Origin: DAOTZR01 sp034432595
GTDB taxonomy: Bacteria > Chloroflexota > Anaerolineae > B4-G1 > SLSP01
Length of the DNA: 64,000 nt
Direction: 5' to 3'
Assembly (NCBI GenBank): GCA_034432595.1
Contig: DAOUBT010000022.1
Location: 1 to 64,000, forward strand
The position numbers and the translations under genes are program-made. Shown one piece after another: positions 1 to 8,785 of this stretch. Below the pieces are notes generated by a model, which had not been told where the DNA came from, did no database searches, and saw only the letters and a program-made list of their open reading frames with translations. The first letter of the stretch is position 1, and every line of letters starts with the position of its first letter.

Positions 1-3000
1 CTGCCCGATGCAGCCGAATCACCGGTGGTAGCCTATAACGCCGGGACGCCGGGAGCGGTCAGCGTCTCTTTCGGTGCCCTCGAAGTAGCCAGCCCCACCA
101 CGTTCAAGCGTGTCATCCGCGTGGTCAACAAGAGCGCTGAGACCCTCACGTACAATGTAGCGCTGGACATGCGCGTAGATTCGCCCGGCATGGCCTACAC
201 GGTCAGCCCGGCCAGCATCACCCTGCCGCCTTACGGCGTGAAGAACGTGGAAGTCACCCTTACCCTTACGCCGGCGGATATGCGCCGCACGACGCGCGAC
301 GCCACCGTTGCTTCCGGCCGCCACTGGCTGCCCGAAGAGACCGGCTATGTGGTGCTCACCGAGACCGGTGCCACTTATCCGAACGTGCGTGTGCCCGTGT
401 ACACCACCGCGCGCCCGGTTGCGCAGATGAGCACCTTGCAGGATAGCCTGAGCTTCACCGGCGTGAATCAGACGAAGCCGATCACGCTTACGGGCACAGG
501 CCTGGCGACCGGCAGTGCTTTCGGGACGGTAGATTACCTCTCACTGGGCGCCGGCTTTGAGTTGATGGAAGAGAATCCTGACGATTGGTTCACCCCGGCG
601 GAAGCCAAGAACGCCGATATCAAGTACGTCGGTGTGACCAACAACTCCGGCGGTGGAATGGCCAGCTCGCTTTATTTTGCCATCGCCACCTGGGGAAAGC
701 ACACAAGCGCCACGGCTTCCGATACAGAGTTTGACATCTACATTGATGCCGACCGCGACGGTGAGACGGATTACGTCGTTTACAACCACACCCTCACGCC
801 TCCGTCGGATGTTTTCGTCACTTATGTTGTGGACCTGAGCACCGGGACTGCTACCGCCAGTTCCTACCTGAACGGTTTCTCGGCGGGGAGCTATGACACC
901 AAGGTCTACAACAGCGATGTGATGATCCTGCCGGTATCACTCTCGCTCATGCCCAAGATTTCGGCGGCCAACCCGCGCTTCGATTTCCAGGTCGTGAGTT
1001 TTGCGCGCGAGTATGACGGCATGGTGGACGTGAGTAATGTCCACACCTATTCCGCTGGCCCGCAGGGCCTGCGCATCGGCACCGGCTCGCCCTTCTTCAA
1101 TGACCTCCCCGACAGCGGGATCAATGTCACATACAACCACAACGTCTATCTGGCCAACGAATCGCAGGGCTTGATGCTGGTACACCTCCACAACGCCAAC
1201 GGGGCTACGGCGCAGATCCTGCCGGTGACCACGCCGAACCTGGTCAGCTTCACCATCCTGCACACCAACGACTTCCATGGCCAGCTTGAACCGACGAGCA
1301 GCAACCCCGGCATTGCGCGCGTAGCCAACACCATCTTCAACGTGCGCATGGCACTTGATCCCGCCAACACGCTGCTCTTCGATGCCGGTGATGAGATGCA
1401 GGGCAGCCTGCTCTCCAACCTGCAGAAAGGCAAGCCCACCATTGACCTGTTCAACTTCGTGGGCTACGAAGCAGCCACGCTGGGTAACCACGAGTTTGAC
1501 TGGGGTCAGGACGTGCTGCAGGAGCGTATCGCTGAGGCACAATACCCCTACCTGGCGGCGAACTTGACCGTCAAAGAGGGTGACTCCTGCGCCGGTTGGA
1601 CCACGCCGGACTATGTTGAACCGTGGACGATCTTCGAGGTCGGAAGCGGAGAGGCTACCGCCAAGGTGGGCGTGATCGGGGTCACCTCGCAGGAGACGCC
1701 GTACATCACCGTGGCCTGGGCCACCGAAGGCCTGTGCTTCAAAGACCCGACGGAAGCCGTCCTGCGCTACTACGATGAGGTCAAGGCGGCGGGCGCGGAT
1801 GTCATCGTCGTGCTCTCGCACCTGGGCTACACCGATGGCGGCTATGGCTATGGCTTCCCGGTGTATGGTGATCAGACCCTGGCCAAGAATCTGAACAATG
1901 CCGGCAAACCCGTGGACATCATCATCGGCGGGCACACGCACACCAACCTCTCTGCGGCTACCATGGTGGGTAACACGATGGTCGTTCAGGCTTACTCCAA
2001 TGGCCGCAAAGTTGGGCGCGCAGACTTCGTGCTTGACAAGACCACGGGACAGATTACCAAGAGCTGGACTTCCCTGGCCGTTGCCACCAGCGATCCCGAA
2101 AACCAGGCCGTCAAGGATCGTCTAGCCATCTGGGTGAACGATCCTGACTATCAGGCGAAGATCAACGAGGTCATCGGCTTCTCCAATGTGGACCTGGTCC
2201 GCAACTACTATGGCGATTCGATCGTGGGCAAGTTTGTCAACGATGCGATTTACCATCAGCTCAACTCGGATGACGAACCGCTCAACGATGCCGAAATCGT
2301 CTTCAACAATCCAGGTGGCCTGCGCGCGGATCTGACCAGCCCCACCAAGCCCTTCACCCTGACCTATGGCATGCTCTTCACCGAGCTGCCGTTCGGCAAT
2401 CAGACGGTGGTGGGCGACATGACCGGTGCGCAGATCATCGAGCTGCTCAATCAGAGCGCGACACTCTTCAAGGGCGCGCTGCAGGTGGCAGGCCTACGTT
2501 ATAAGTTCTATCGCTACAACAACGCCATGGCCGGTCAGCAGCCGTGGGCCTGGGGTGCCTTTGACATTGAGGTCTACAACGCTGCCGAAGATACCTGGGA
2601 GCCGCTCGATCCTACCCGCACTTACCGCGTAGCGACCAATGAGTTCCTCGCCCCCGCCGGTCAGGATGGCTTCCTCGCCTTCAAGTACATGACCAACATC
2701 AGCTACTGGGGCGACATGCTCAACCTCGTCATTGCGGACGTTAAGGAGCAGTACGGCACGCCAGAGACAGCCTACAATGAGGAGCTGGACGGCCGTATCA
2801 CGCGCGTGGGTGATGACGATGACACCAAGGGGCCGATCGTGCCGATCACTATCCTGCACAACAACGACTCGCATGGCTACTTCGCCAACTACTATAAGCT
2901 GGCGACGGCGGTCAAGCAGGAGCGCGCCAAGAACCCTAAGCGCACGCTGCTGCTCAATGCGGGTGATCAGATTCAGGGCGACTCGATGATGTACTACTTC

Positions 3001-4560
3001 AAGAGCGCCGGTCTGGGCTACGCCGCGGACGGCACGGAGCTGCCGGAAGAGCTGCGGGTCAACCCCATGATCGCGCTCATGAACGCGCTGGGTTACGACG
3101 CGATGACGCTCGGTAACCACGAGTTCAACTTCGGCAGCGAAGTCTTCGTGGGCACTTTCAAGGATGCGGAATTCGCCATCCTGGGGGCCAACATCTACGA
3201 TGATGGGCGCTACGGTCTGGCCGAGGTAGGCGTGGAGCCAGACGTGACCTTCACGCTGCCCGGTGTAGCTTCCGACACCATCAAGGTTGCTGTGCTGGGT
3301 ATCGCCAACCACCGCGTGCCCAACTACGAGCTGCCGAGCAACATCGTCGGCCTGACCTTCACCAACCCCATCACCGAAACGCAGGCACGCGCGCCGCAGC
3401 TCAAGGCTGAAAACGACGTGGTGATCGCGCTCACCCACATTGGCTTCACCGAGAACCCCGCCAGTGTGGAAGTGGACACCAACGTGGACACCAATCTGGC
3501 TCAGGTGACCACCGGTGTGGACGCGATCATCGGCGGCCACAGCCACACCTATCCGGATACCGGGTTCGGCCCCTACAAGTACCTGCCCACCATCATCCCG
3601 AACGCGGAAGGTGATCCGGTGCTGGTAACGCAGGCTGGTCGTCGCAATCAGTATCTCGGTCAGGTCGTGCTGGGCATGATGCCCGTGACCGAAGCCAGCG
3701 AAGTCGTCGGTTACGAGCTGATCTCCAGGGCCGGGCGTTACATTTCCACCAGCGGCCTGACCGCGGATGCGGATGCAGCGGCGGTCGGTGCGCCGTACGA
3801 GACGCTGCTCGCTGCTTACAACAATACCGTCATCGGGCAGACCCTCACGCCACTGGATGCCCTGAAGGCCTACACCGAGGAGACCAACGCCGCCAACCTG
3901 CAGGCCGATGCTTCGGTCTGGAAGCTGGGGCAGGAAGGCATCGCCGTAGACTTCCACCTCTCCGGTGCCATGACGAACGCTAAAGTGGCGGCCTCGGCCA
4001 CGCCTGATGCGCCGGTAGCCCTGAAGGTGAGCGACATGTTCTCGCTCATGCCTTACGAGAACTCGCTCGTCGTCATGCGCATGAACGGCCCGCAGCTCAA
4101 GCGCGTGCTCGAGCGCGCCTACCGCAACTACTACTACTACAAGTACGTGCCGGGGTATGGCGGGTACTCCTACTACACCACCTGCATGCTGGATACCAAC
4201 AGCATCGGCAAGATCACCTACTACGACACATACCCCGACATCCCGCGCGGGAACAACGTGAAGTCGCTGGAGATCAACGGCCAGATAGTAGACTTCAACG
4301 ATGCCAACACCTACTACCGGGTGTCCACCGTGAACTACTTAGCGGCTGGCTCCTGCAACTTCAACGATGGCGGCGTCAGCCTGTGGCCGCTCGATCAGAT
4401 CGTCAACGACACGCAGTACTATGTCCGCGACGCCGTGATCGAGTACATCCAGGCCCAGGAAGAGGCGATCAACCCGCAGATTGAGGGCCGGTTGGAATTC
4501 ATCCCAACCGCCTTCAAGACGGTGTACCTGCCGATGGTGGCGCGCAACATTCAGCCGTAA
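1..4560 (+). CDS. Secreted subtilase-C-terminal / tandem 5'-nucleotidase fusion protein (5' end outside window)
   Basis: The frame is open from base 1 with no start, so the N-terminus lies upstream; 1519 residues are visible. Residues about 10-140 resemble the Fn3-like C-terminal domain of S8 subtilases, so a protease domain may precede the window. Two complete 5'-nucleotidase modules follow. The first has D-x-H (424-426), GNHE (495-498), GGHTHT (643-648) and a substrate-binding half with NPGGLRAD (about 770). The second repeats the order with D-x-H (956-958), GNHE (about 1038) and GGHSHT (about 1178). Metal ligands look intact in both, so extracellular nucleotide or sugar-nucleotide hydrolysis is likely. 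The tail carries VYLPMVARN, a Y-L-P motif shared with the amidase at 10407. A hairpin terminator follows the stop. Family calls for the nucleotidase modules are firm; the protease part is inferred. Confidence 0.88.
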   Translation: MPDAAESPVVAYNAGTPGAVSVSFGALEVASPTTFKRVIRVVNKSAETLTYNVALDMRVDSPGMAYTVSPASITLPPYGVKNVEVTLTLTPADMRRTTRDATVASGRHWLPEETGYVVLTETGATYPNVRVPVYTTARPVAQMSTLQDSLSFTGVNQTKPITLTGTGLATGSAFGTVDYLSLGAGFELMEENPDDWFTPAEAKNADIKYVGVTNNSGGGMASSLYFAIATWGKHTSATASDTEFDIYIDADRDGETDYVVYNHTLTPPSDVFVTYVVDLSTGTATASSYLNGFSAGSYDTKVYNSDVMILPVSLSLMPKISAANPRFDFQVVSFAREYDGMVDVSNVHTYSAGPQGLRIGTGSPFFNDLPDSGINVTYNHNVYLANESQGLMLVHLHNANGATAQILPVTTPNLVSFTILHTNDFHGQLEPTSSNPGIARVANTIFNVRMALDPANTLLFDAGDEMQGSLLSNLQKGKPTIDLFNFVGYEAATLGNHEFDWGQDVLQERIAEAQYPYLAANLTVKEGDSCAGWTTPDYVEPWTIFEVGSGEATAKVGVIGVTSQETPYITVAWATEGLCFKDPTEAVLRYYDEVKAAGADVIVVLSHLGYTDGGYGYGFPVYGDQTLAKNLNNAGKPVDIIIGGHTHTNLSAATMVGNTMVVQAYSNGRKVGRADFVLDKTTGQITKSWTSLAVATSDPENQAVKDRLAIWVNDPDYQAKINEVIGFSNVDLVRNYYGDSIVGKFVNDAIYHQLNSDDEPLNDAEIVFNNPGGLRADLTSPTKPFTLTYGMLFTELPFGNQTVVGDMTGAQIIELLNQSATLFKGALQVAGLRYKFYRYNNAMAGQQPWAWGAFDIEVYNAAEDTWEPLDPTRTYRVATNEFLAPAGQDGFLAFKYMTNISYWGDMLNLVIADVKEQYGTPETAYNEELDGRITRVGDDDDTKGPIVPITILHNNDSHGYFANYYKLATAVKQERAKNPKRTLLLNAGDQIQGDSMMYYFKSAGLGYAADGTELPEELRVNPMIALMNALGYDAMTLGNHEFNFGSEVFVGTFKDAEFAILGANIYDDGRYGLAEVGVEPDVTFTLPGVASDTIKVAVLGIANHRVPNYELPSNIVGLTFTNPITETQARAPQLKAENDVVIALTHIGFTENPASVEVDTNVDTNLAQVTTGVDAIIGGHSHTYPDTGFGPYKYLPTIIPNAEGDPVLVTQAGRRNQYLGQVVLGMMPVTEASEVVGYELISRAGRYISTSGLTADADAAAVGAPYETLLAAYNNTVIGQTLTPLDALKAYTEETNAANLQADASVWKLGQEGIAVDFHLSGAMTNAKVAASATPDAPVALKVSDMFSLMPYENSLVVMRMNGPQLKRVLERAYRNYYYYKYVPGYGGYSYYTTCMLDTNSIGKITYYDTYPDIPRGNNVKSLEINGQIVDFNDANTYYRVSTVNYLAAGSCNFNDGGVSLWPLDQIVNDTQYYVRDAVIEYIQAQEEAINPQIEGRLEFIPTAFKTVYLPMVARNIQP

Positions 4561-4580
4561 TCGGCGGCAAGGTCAATACG

Positions 4581-4613
4581 ACGGGGAGGGTGAAAACCCT
4601 CCCCGTTCGTTTG
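4581..4613 (+). terminator. Terminator of the nucleotidase gene
   Basis: Arms at 4581-4590 and 4597-4606 form a perfect 10-bp stem around a 6-nt loop (TGAAAA), followed by TCGTTT. It lies 20 nt after the stop codon. Confidence 0.75.
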
Positions 4614-4638
4614 CGCCTGTAAGGCTCTATGGTATAAT
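4611..4638 (+). promoter_or_regulatory. Promoter of tRNA-Ser
   Basis: TTGCGC (4611-4616), 16-bp spacer, TATAAT (4633-4638), with the mature tRNA beginning 13 nt later. The -35 overlaps the tail of the preceding terminator. Confidence 0.7.
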
Positions 4639-4650
4639 GCCCGACGTCTG

Positions 4651-4741
4651 GGAGGGGTGCCGGAGTGGACGATCGGGGCGGTCTCGAAAACCGTTGTGGC
4701 CCTCGTGGTCACCGTGGGTTCGAATCCCACCCCCTCCGCCA
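4651..4741 (+). tRNA. tRNA-Ser (anticodon CGA)
   Basis: The 7-bp acceptor stem pairs GGAGGGG (4651-4657) with CCCCTCC (4731-4737), followed by discriminator G and an encoded CCA (4739-4741). The anticodon stem is GCGGT/ACCGT with loop CTCGAAA, placing anticodon CGA at 4685-4687, which reads UCG. The T arm has GTGGG-TTCGAAT-CCCAC. The long variable arm and G discriminator are typical of serine tRNAs. It has its own promoter and terminator. Confidence 0.96.
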
Positions 4742-4745
4742 AAAC

Positions 4746-4777
4746 AAAAAGACGCAAGCAGAGCTTGCGTCTTTTTT
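4746..4777 (+). terminator. Rho-independent terminator of tRNA-Ser
   Basis: A 14-bp perfect inverted repeat (4746-4759 and 4763-4776) with a 3-nt loop, running into a T tract. It starts 5 nt after the CCA end. Confidence 0.9.
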
Positions 4778-4833
4778 GTTACCCCCTCGCCTTCGCCACG
4801 CCTGCCGTATGGAGAGGGACGCGCAAGGGAAGC

Positions 4834-5601
4834 TCAAAAGCCGGGGGATGCGATACGCTCCGGGTGCGTGTAAATGCACACGTCGCGGCGGCTCACGTAG
4901 CCCAACGCCGTGAGGCCCCAAGCTTCGGCCAGCTCGATGGCGCGCGACGTGACCGCCTTGAGGCTGCCCACCACCGGTAAGCCCAGTCGCGCGGCCTTTG
5001 TCACCATTTCGGATGAAATGCGTCCGCTGGTCAGCAGGACCTGTCCGGCCAGGGGGATGCCTTCCAGGAGGCTGTGGCCGGCAATTTTGTCCAGCGTGTT
5101 GTGCCGTCCCAAATCCTGCATCGCCACCAGCAACGTTCCCTGTGGCGTGAAGAGGCCGCTGATGTGCAGCGCGCGCGTACCTTGATGCGCCTCACCCTGC
5201 AACAGGATGCGCATCATCTCGGCCAGCGCCTCTAAGGAGAGCGTGTAGTCCACGGTGAGGGGCACCTCCGGCTCGAAATCCAGCGCCAATCCAAGACCGC
5301 CGGCGCAGCCGGAGGGACGTAAGCGCGTACGTCCCTTCCCTTCCACCCAGGTACGTAGCCAGATGTCGGCGCAGCTTTCACTGCGGTTGAGGTAAAGCTC
5401 TTCAATATCCTCTAAGCTTTGGATCAGGCCTGCTGTATAGAGAAAGCCCACGGCCAGGGCCTTCAAATCGCGCGGCGAACAGGCTAAACGCACCAGCGTT
5501 TCGCCGTTAACATGAAGCTCCAGCTCGGCCTCTAACGGGGGCTCGACCGGCACCCGTTCCAGTGCACCCGAGGGAGTCTGCACGTAGGCGTACCCGTTCA
5601 T
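4834..5601 (-). CDS. fdhD: Formate dehydrogenase accessory sulfurtransferase FdhD
   Basis: 255 aa, normal for the family. FdhD passes sulfur from a cysteine desulfurase to the molybdenum cofactor of formate dehydrogenases in the cytoplasm. Family marks are the central SGC segment, the GRHNTLDK motif and LTSGRISSEM near the C-terminus. The sulfur-carrying C-x-x-C of E. coli FdhD (Cys121/Cys124) appears here as C-A-G-G (Cys99-Ala-Gly-Gly), so only the first cysteine remains. The ATG at 5601 was chosen because the upstream gene stops at 5604, leaving 2 nt between them, so translation is probably coupled. An in-frame extension to 6072 only overlaps that gene. A molybdopterin gene (moeA) lies at 32779; no formate dehydrogenase is in the window. 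Confidence 0.92.
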   Translation of the reverse strand: MNGYAYVQTPSGALERVPVEPPLEAELELHVNGETLVRLACSPRDLKALAVGFLYTAGLIQSLEDIEELYLNRSESCADIWLRTWVEGKGRTRLRPSGCAGGLGLALDFEPEVPLTVDYTLSLEALAEMMRILLQGEAHQGTRALHISGLFTPQGTLLVAMQDLGRHNTLDKIAGHSLLEGIPLAGQVLLTSGRISSEMVTKAARLGLPVVGSLKAVTSRAIELAEAWGLTALGYVSRRDVCIYTHPERIASPGF

Positions 5602-5603
5602 CG

Positions 5604-6125
5604 CTAACTCAGGAAAATCTCCGTGCCGCAATACGCGCAGGAAAGTACACCCTTGCCGGAAAGCTCCATTTCCGCATGGCAGTTCGGGCAGCGCTTCCCC
5701 TCCGTGAGTTTGGCCGCGTCCACCGAATACAGCACCCCCTGATTCCAGTTGATGTAGCCGGTGAAAAAGCCCTTGTTGACCAGGTCGTACACCATATCGC
5801 GTAACTGATTGCGGGTCACGCCGAGTTCCAACGCCGCCTGCGCCACGTCCACCTGCCCCCGCGCCTGTACCATGCCCAGCAGCTTGCGCTCCTGCTGCAC
5901 GTAGGCAAGGTCTTTCTCTTCCTGCTTGCCGCGGAACAACAGGAACACCCCGATTCCCACAATGGGCGCGCTGAGGATAAAGGCCAATCCCAGACCCAGG
6001 ACAGGCGCTGCCATATCCGTGTACTTGTGGGCAGCTACCCCCGCCCCGACCCACAGCGCCGCAATCAAACACAAGCCCAGACCCGCGGCCACGAGAATGA
6101 AACCCAGTGTCTTCCCCGTATTCAT
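5604..6125 (-). CDS. Membrane protein with winged-helix-like region and C-terminal zinc ribbon
   Basis: 173 aa. Two transmembrane helices occupy about residues 8-30 and 40-64. A soluble helical section (about 70-130) resembles a small winged helix that might bind nucleic acid or protein. A C-terminal zinc ribbon has the pairs C-P-N-C and C-A-Y-C. An AGGAGGAAAGG Shine-Dalgarno region precedes the ATG. It lies 30 nt downstream of the kinase gene and 2 nt upstream of fdhD, so it is probably the third gene of that operon. I do not recognise a characterised family and assign no function. Confidence 0.85.
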   Translation of the reverse strand: MNTGKTLGFILVAAGLGLCLIAALWVGAGVAAHKYTDMAAPVLGLGLAFILSAPIVGIGVFLLFRGKQEEKDLAYVQQERKLLGMVQARGQVDVAQAALELGVTRNQLRDMVYDLVNKGFFTGYINWNQGVLYSVDAAKLTEGKRCPNCHAEMELSGKGVLSCAYCGTEIFLS

Positions 6126-6155
6126 CCTTTCCTCCTCGATTCAGTCAGCCTGTTT

Positions 6156-8780
6156 TTACAGGCCGGTTTCCACCGGCAACGTCACGCGCATACACGTGCC
6201 GGGATACTCTTCATCCGGACGCACCGGGCTGATAGCCCGTACCGCTCCACCGTGAGCTTCGACAATGGTCTTGACCAGCGCCAGCCCCAACCCCAGGCCC
6301 TTGCGTTTAAGGCGCGCATCGCCAACGCGATAGAAGCGCTCGAACACCAGCTCCAGCTTATCCGGCGGGATGCCGATTCCCTCGTCGCACACTTCCAAAA
6401 CGGCCCTATCGCCCTCGCGTTGCAGGCTCACCACCACCCTGCGCCCCGCAGGCGTGAATTTCAGGGCGTTGCTGCACAAGTTATCCACCAGGCGATGCAG
6501 CAATAAAGCGTTGCCGCGCACGAACAAAGGTTCCGGGTCTATCGCCCCCATCAGGAGCACATTGGCATTCTGTGCCGCGGTTTGGAAATCCTCCAGGACC
6601 TCCACGACGACTTTCCTGAAATCCAGCGGCTCAAAATTGCCCACGACCGCCGTCAAGGCCTGCTCCTGTGCCTTCCACAGGAGCATCATGCTCTCAATAA
6701 GCTCATTGAGCATACGCGCACGGCGTTCGATGATGCGCAGGACGCGCTCCTGTTCCCCGGTCATCTCCCCCAGGGCCTGTTGCAGAAGCGCATCGGTGTA
6801 GCCCATGATGATGGCGACAGGGGTGCGCAACTCGTGAGCTACATCCTCGATCACTTTCTGCTTGATATGCTCCAGCTCTTCTTTTTGTTGCAGGGCCTCC
6901 GCCATCATCTGCGCCCGCTGTTCAGCCTGCTGATAAAACAGCGCGTTCTGTAACGCCAGCGCCATGGGGACGCTGATGACCTCCAAGAGGCGCAAATCAT
7001 CTTCATGGAAAGCATCGCGTTGCTCCGCGAGCAAACTCAGCACCCCGATGGTCTGACCATGAGCGACGAGGGGCACATCCAACGCGGAGCGAACCCAATC
7101 ATCCACCCCCGGCACGTAAATCCAGTGAGGATTGTGCGTCACATCTCCCACCAGCGCCGCCTGACCGGTCTCAAAAACCCAGGTTGCCAGACCACGCTGC
7201 GGGTTTTGCTGAAAAACCTCCGTGATGGCTTCGAGCTGCATCGCATGGGTCTTACTGCGCCCACACAAAGGGTGAAGGATCTTGTGGTTTTCATTCCACA
7301 AGTAGATGATGACGTTCAGCGCGCCAAAGGCTTCCTGCAATAGCTCCACCGCGCGCGCTCCCACGGTCTCCACATCCAGGGAGGAAGAAAGGGAGAGTGC
7401 GATATTGTAGAGCAGCTCCAGGCGGTTGCGCTCAGCCTCTAAGGTTTCCACCAGACGGAGCTGCTCAAGCATGGCTGCGGCATACTCCGCAAAAAGGCGT
7501 AAGCGCTGCAAATCGTGCGCCTTAAACTGCTGCGCTTCTATCCCATCTACATTGAGGAAGCCGATCACTTCCCCGCGCACCACCAGCGGGACGCCCATAT
7601 AGCTGCGCAGGACTTCCGTGCCTTCAATCGTGCGCCACCAGCCGGATTGGGTCGTATCCTCAATCAGAATGGGCGAACGTGTCTGCTTCATGTATTGGAA
7701 TGTCGCAAACGTTTCCGGCGCCACGATGCGCGTCCATTTTTCCACATCCACCGGCAGGCGCTCATAGCCTTCACGCGCCACGAGTACCAACTGCTGGCCT
7801 TGGTACAGGAAGACATTGACCGCGCTCGCCGGCACAATCAGCATGGCCTGTCGCGTGATTTCGTGAATCAGTTCATCGAAAGTGCGCGCATGCGAAAGGG
7901 CCAGAACCGCGCGGGAAAGCGTTTCCATGGCCGCCAGTGCATCCGCCGCTGGCATGGTCGTATCCAATACGGAGCAACTGACCATCTCCGGCGCATCCGC
8001 GCTCACGACACAGCGCAGCAAAGCCGTCCAGGACGCCCCATCCGCTTTGAGCAACTGGAAACGTCGTTCCACACTCTGTTGAGAGGGGGCCTGCCGCAAC
8101 ATGGTCTCGAAATCATCCCAGGCTTTATGTTCGGATGGAGCCAGCACGTCCCGCAGATAGGGGCGGGCCTCCATCAAAGCCTCCGGCGAAGGGTGACCCA
8201 GCCTCTGAGCCAGGGTAAGGTTGGCAAAGACTAATTTGCCCCCCTGAACGGTGAATAACCCATGTGACATCCACGTGCTGATGTGCATCAGATTCACGGG
8301 ATGAGACGTCCGCACCGTATGGGCTACCTCTTCTGCGCAGGTCATGGAAAGAAGCTGCCGCAGCGCAGTCAACTCATCCGCGTTGGGTTGCTCTTTTGGC
8401 AGGCACACGCTCAAAGCCACATGCTCGCCAGTGCACGCCCACGTCACCACCGCCATCAGGCACGTCGGACGGGGGCGCGCGAAACGCGGGATACCATCGG
8501 TATCCAGAACCAGGGCCTGACGAAGCGCCTGCCCTTTATCCGAGCTGGCAAATTGCTTCAGACACGTGGCACATTCCCGGTTTTGGAGATACTGTACTGG
8601 CGCGAAGGCGGGCGGCTCCATCAAGCTCTCCAGCCGCGCCCCTACATAGCCTGCCTCTTCCACCAGCAAGCGACAAAGTTCATACAGGAACAGGGGCCGT
8701 GAACTCCCCTGCCGCTGGAAGGCTTGCAGACGTTCGGGAAGGCTTTTCAGAGCTGCTAAACGCGCCGCCGCGTCCTCCAT
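6156..8780 (-). CDS. Multi-domain sensor histidine kinase (PAS, two GAF, HisKA, HATPase)
   Basis: 874 aa with no clear membrane segment. The N-terminal 150 residues contain a Cys-rich stretch (C-A-T-C, later single Cys) loosely like PocR-type ligand-sensing domains; this is inference. A PAS-like region (about 165-270) and two GAF domains (about 285-430 and 445-605) follow. The HisKA box is EDVAHELRTPVAI (about 645), with a phospho-accepting His. The HATPase has NALKFTP, DEGIGIP and GLGLGLALV. It ends 30 nt before the zinc-ribbon gene and starts 5 nt after the deaminase stop, so the four minus-strand genes look like one operon. No response regulator lies nearby. The fully supported part is the kinase core. 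Confidence 0.93.
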   Translation of the reverse strand: MEDAAARLAALKSLPERLQAFQRQGSSRPLFLYELCRLLVEEAGYVGARLESLMEPPAFAPVQYLQNRECATCLKQFASSDKGQALRQALVLDTDGIPRFARPRPTCLMAVVTWACTGEHVALSVCLPKEQPNADELTALRQLLSMTCAEEVAHTVRTSHPVNLMHISTWMSHGLFTVQGGKLVFANLTLAQRLGHPSPEALMEARPYLRDVLAPSEHKAWDDFETMLRQAPSQQSVERRFQLLKADGASWTALLRCVVSADAPEMVSCSVLDTTMPAADALAAMETLSRAVLALSHARTFDELIHEITRQAMLIVPASAVNVFLYQGQQLVLVAREGYERLPVDVEKWTRIVAPETFATFQYMKQTRSPILIEDTTQSGWWRTIEGTEVLRSYMGVPLVVRGEVIGFLNVDGIEAQQFKAHDLQRLRLFAEYAAAMLEQLRLVETLEAERNRLELLYNIALSLSSSLDVETVGARAVELLQEAFGALNVIIYLWNENHKILHPLCGRSKTHAMQLEAITEVFQQNPQRGLATWVFETGQAALVGDVTHNPHWIYVPGVDDWVRSALDVPLVAHGQTIGVLSLLAEQRDAFHEDDLRLLEVISVPMALALQNALFYQQAEQRAQMMAEALQQKEELEHIKQKVIEDVAHELRTPVAIIMGYTDALLQQALGEMTGEQERVLRIIERRARMLNELIESMMLLWKAQEQALTAVVGNFEPLDFRKVVVEVLEDFQTAAQNANVLLMGAIDPEPLFVRGNALLLHRLVDNLCSNALKFTPAGRRVVVSLQREGDRAVLEVCDEGIGIPPDKLELVFERFYRVGDARLKRKGLGLGLALVKTIVEAHGGAVRAISPVRPDEEYPGTCMRVTLPVETGL

Positions 8781-8785
8781 ACAAC

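Noticed and set aside
937..3957. Long minus-strand open frames (937-1941, 2494-3957) opposite the nucleotidase gene
   Set aside because: Arg/His/Gly-rich translations without motifs, antisense to a clear gene; typical G+C-rich shadow frames.
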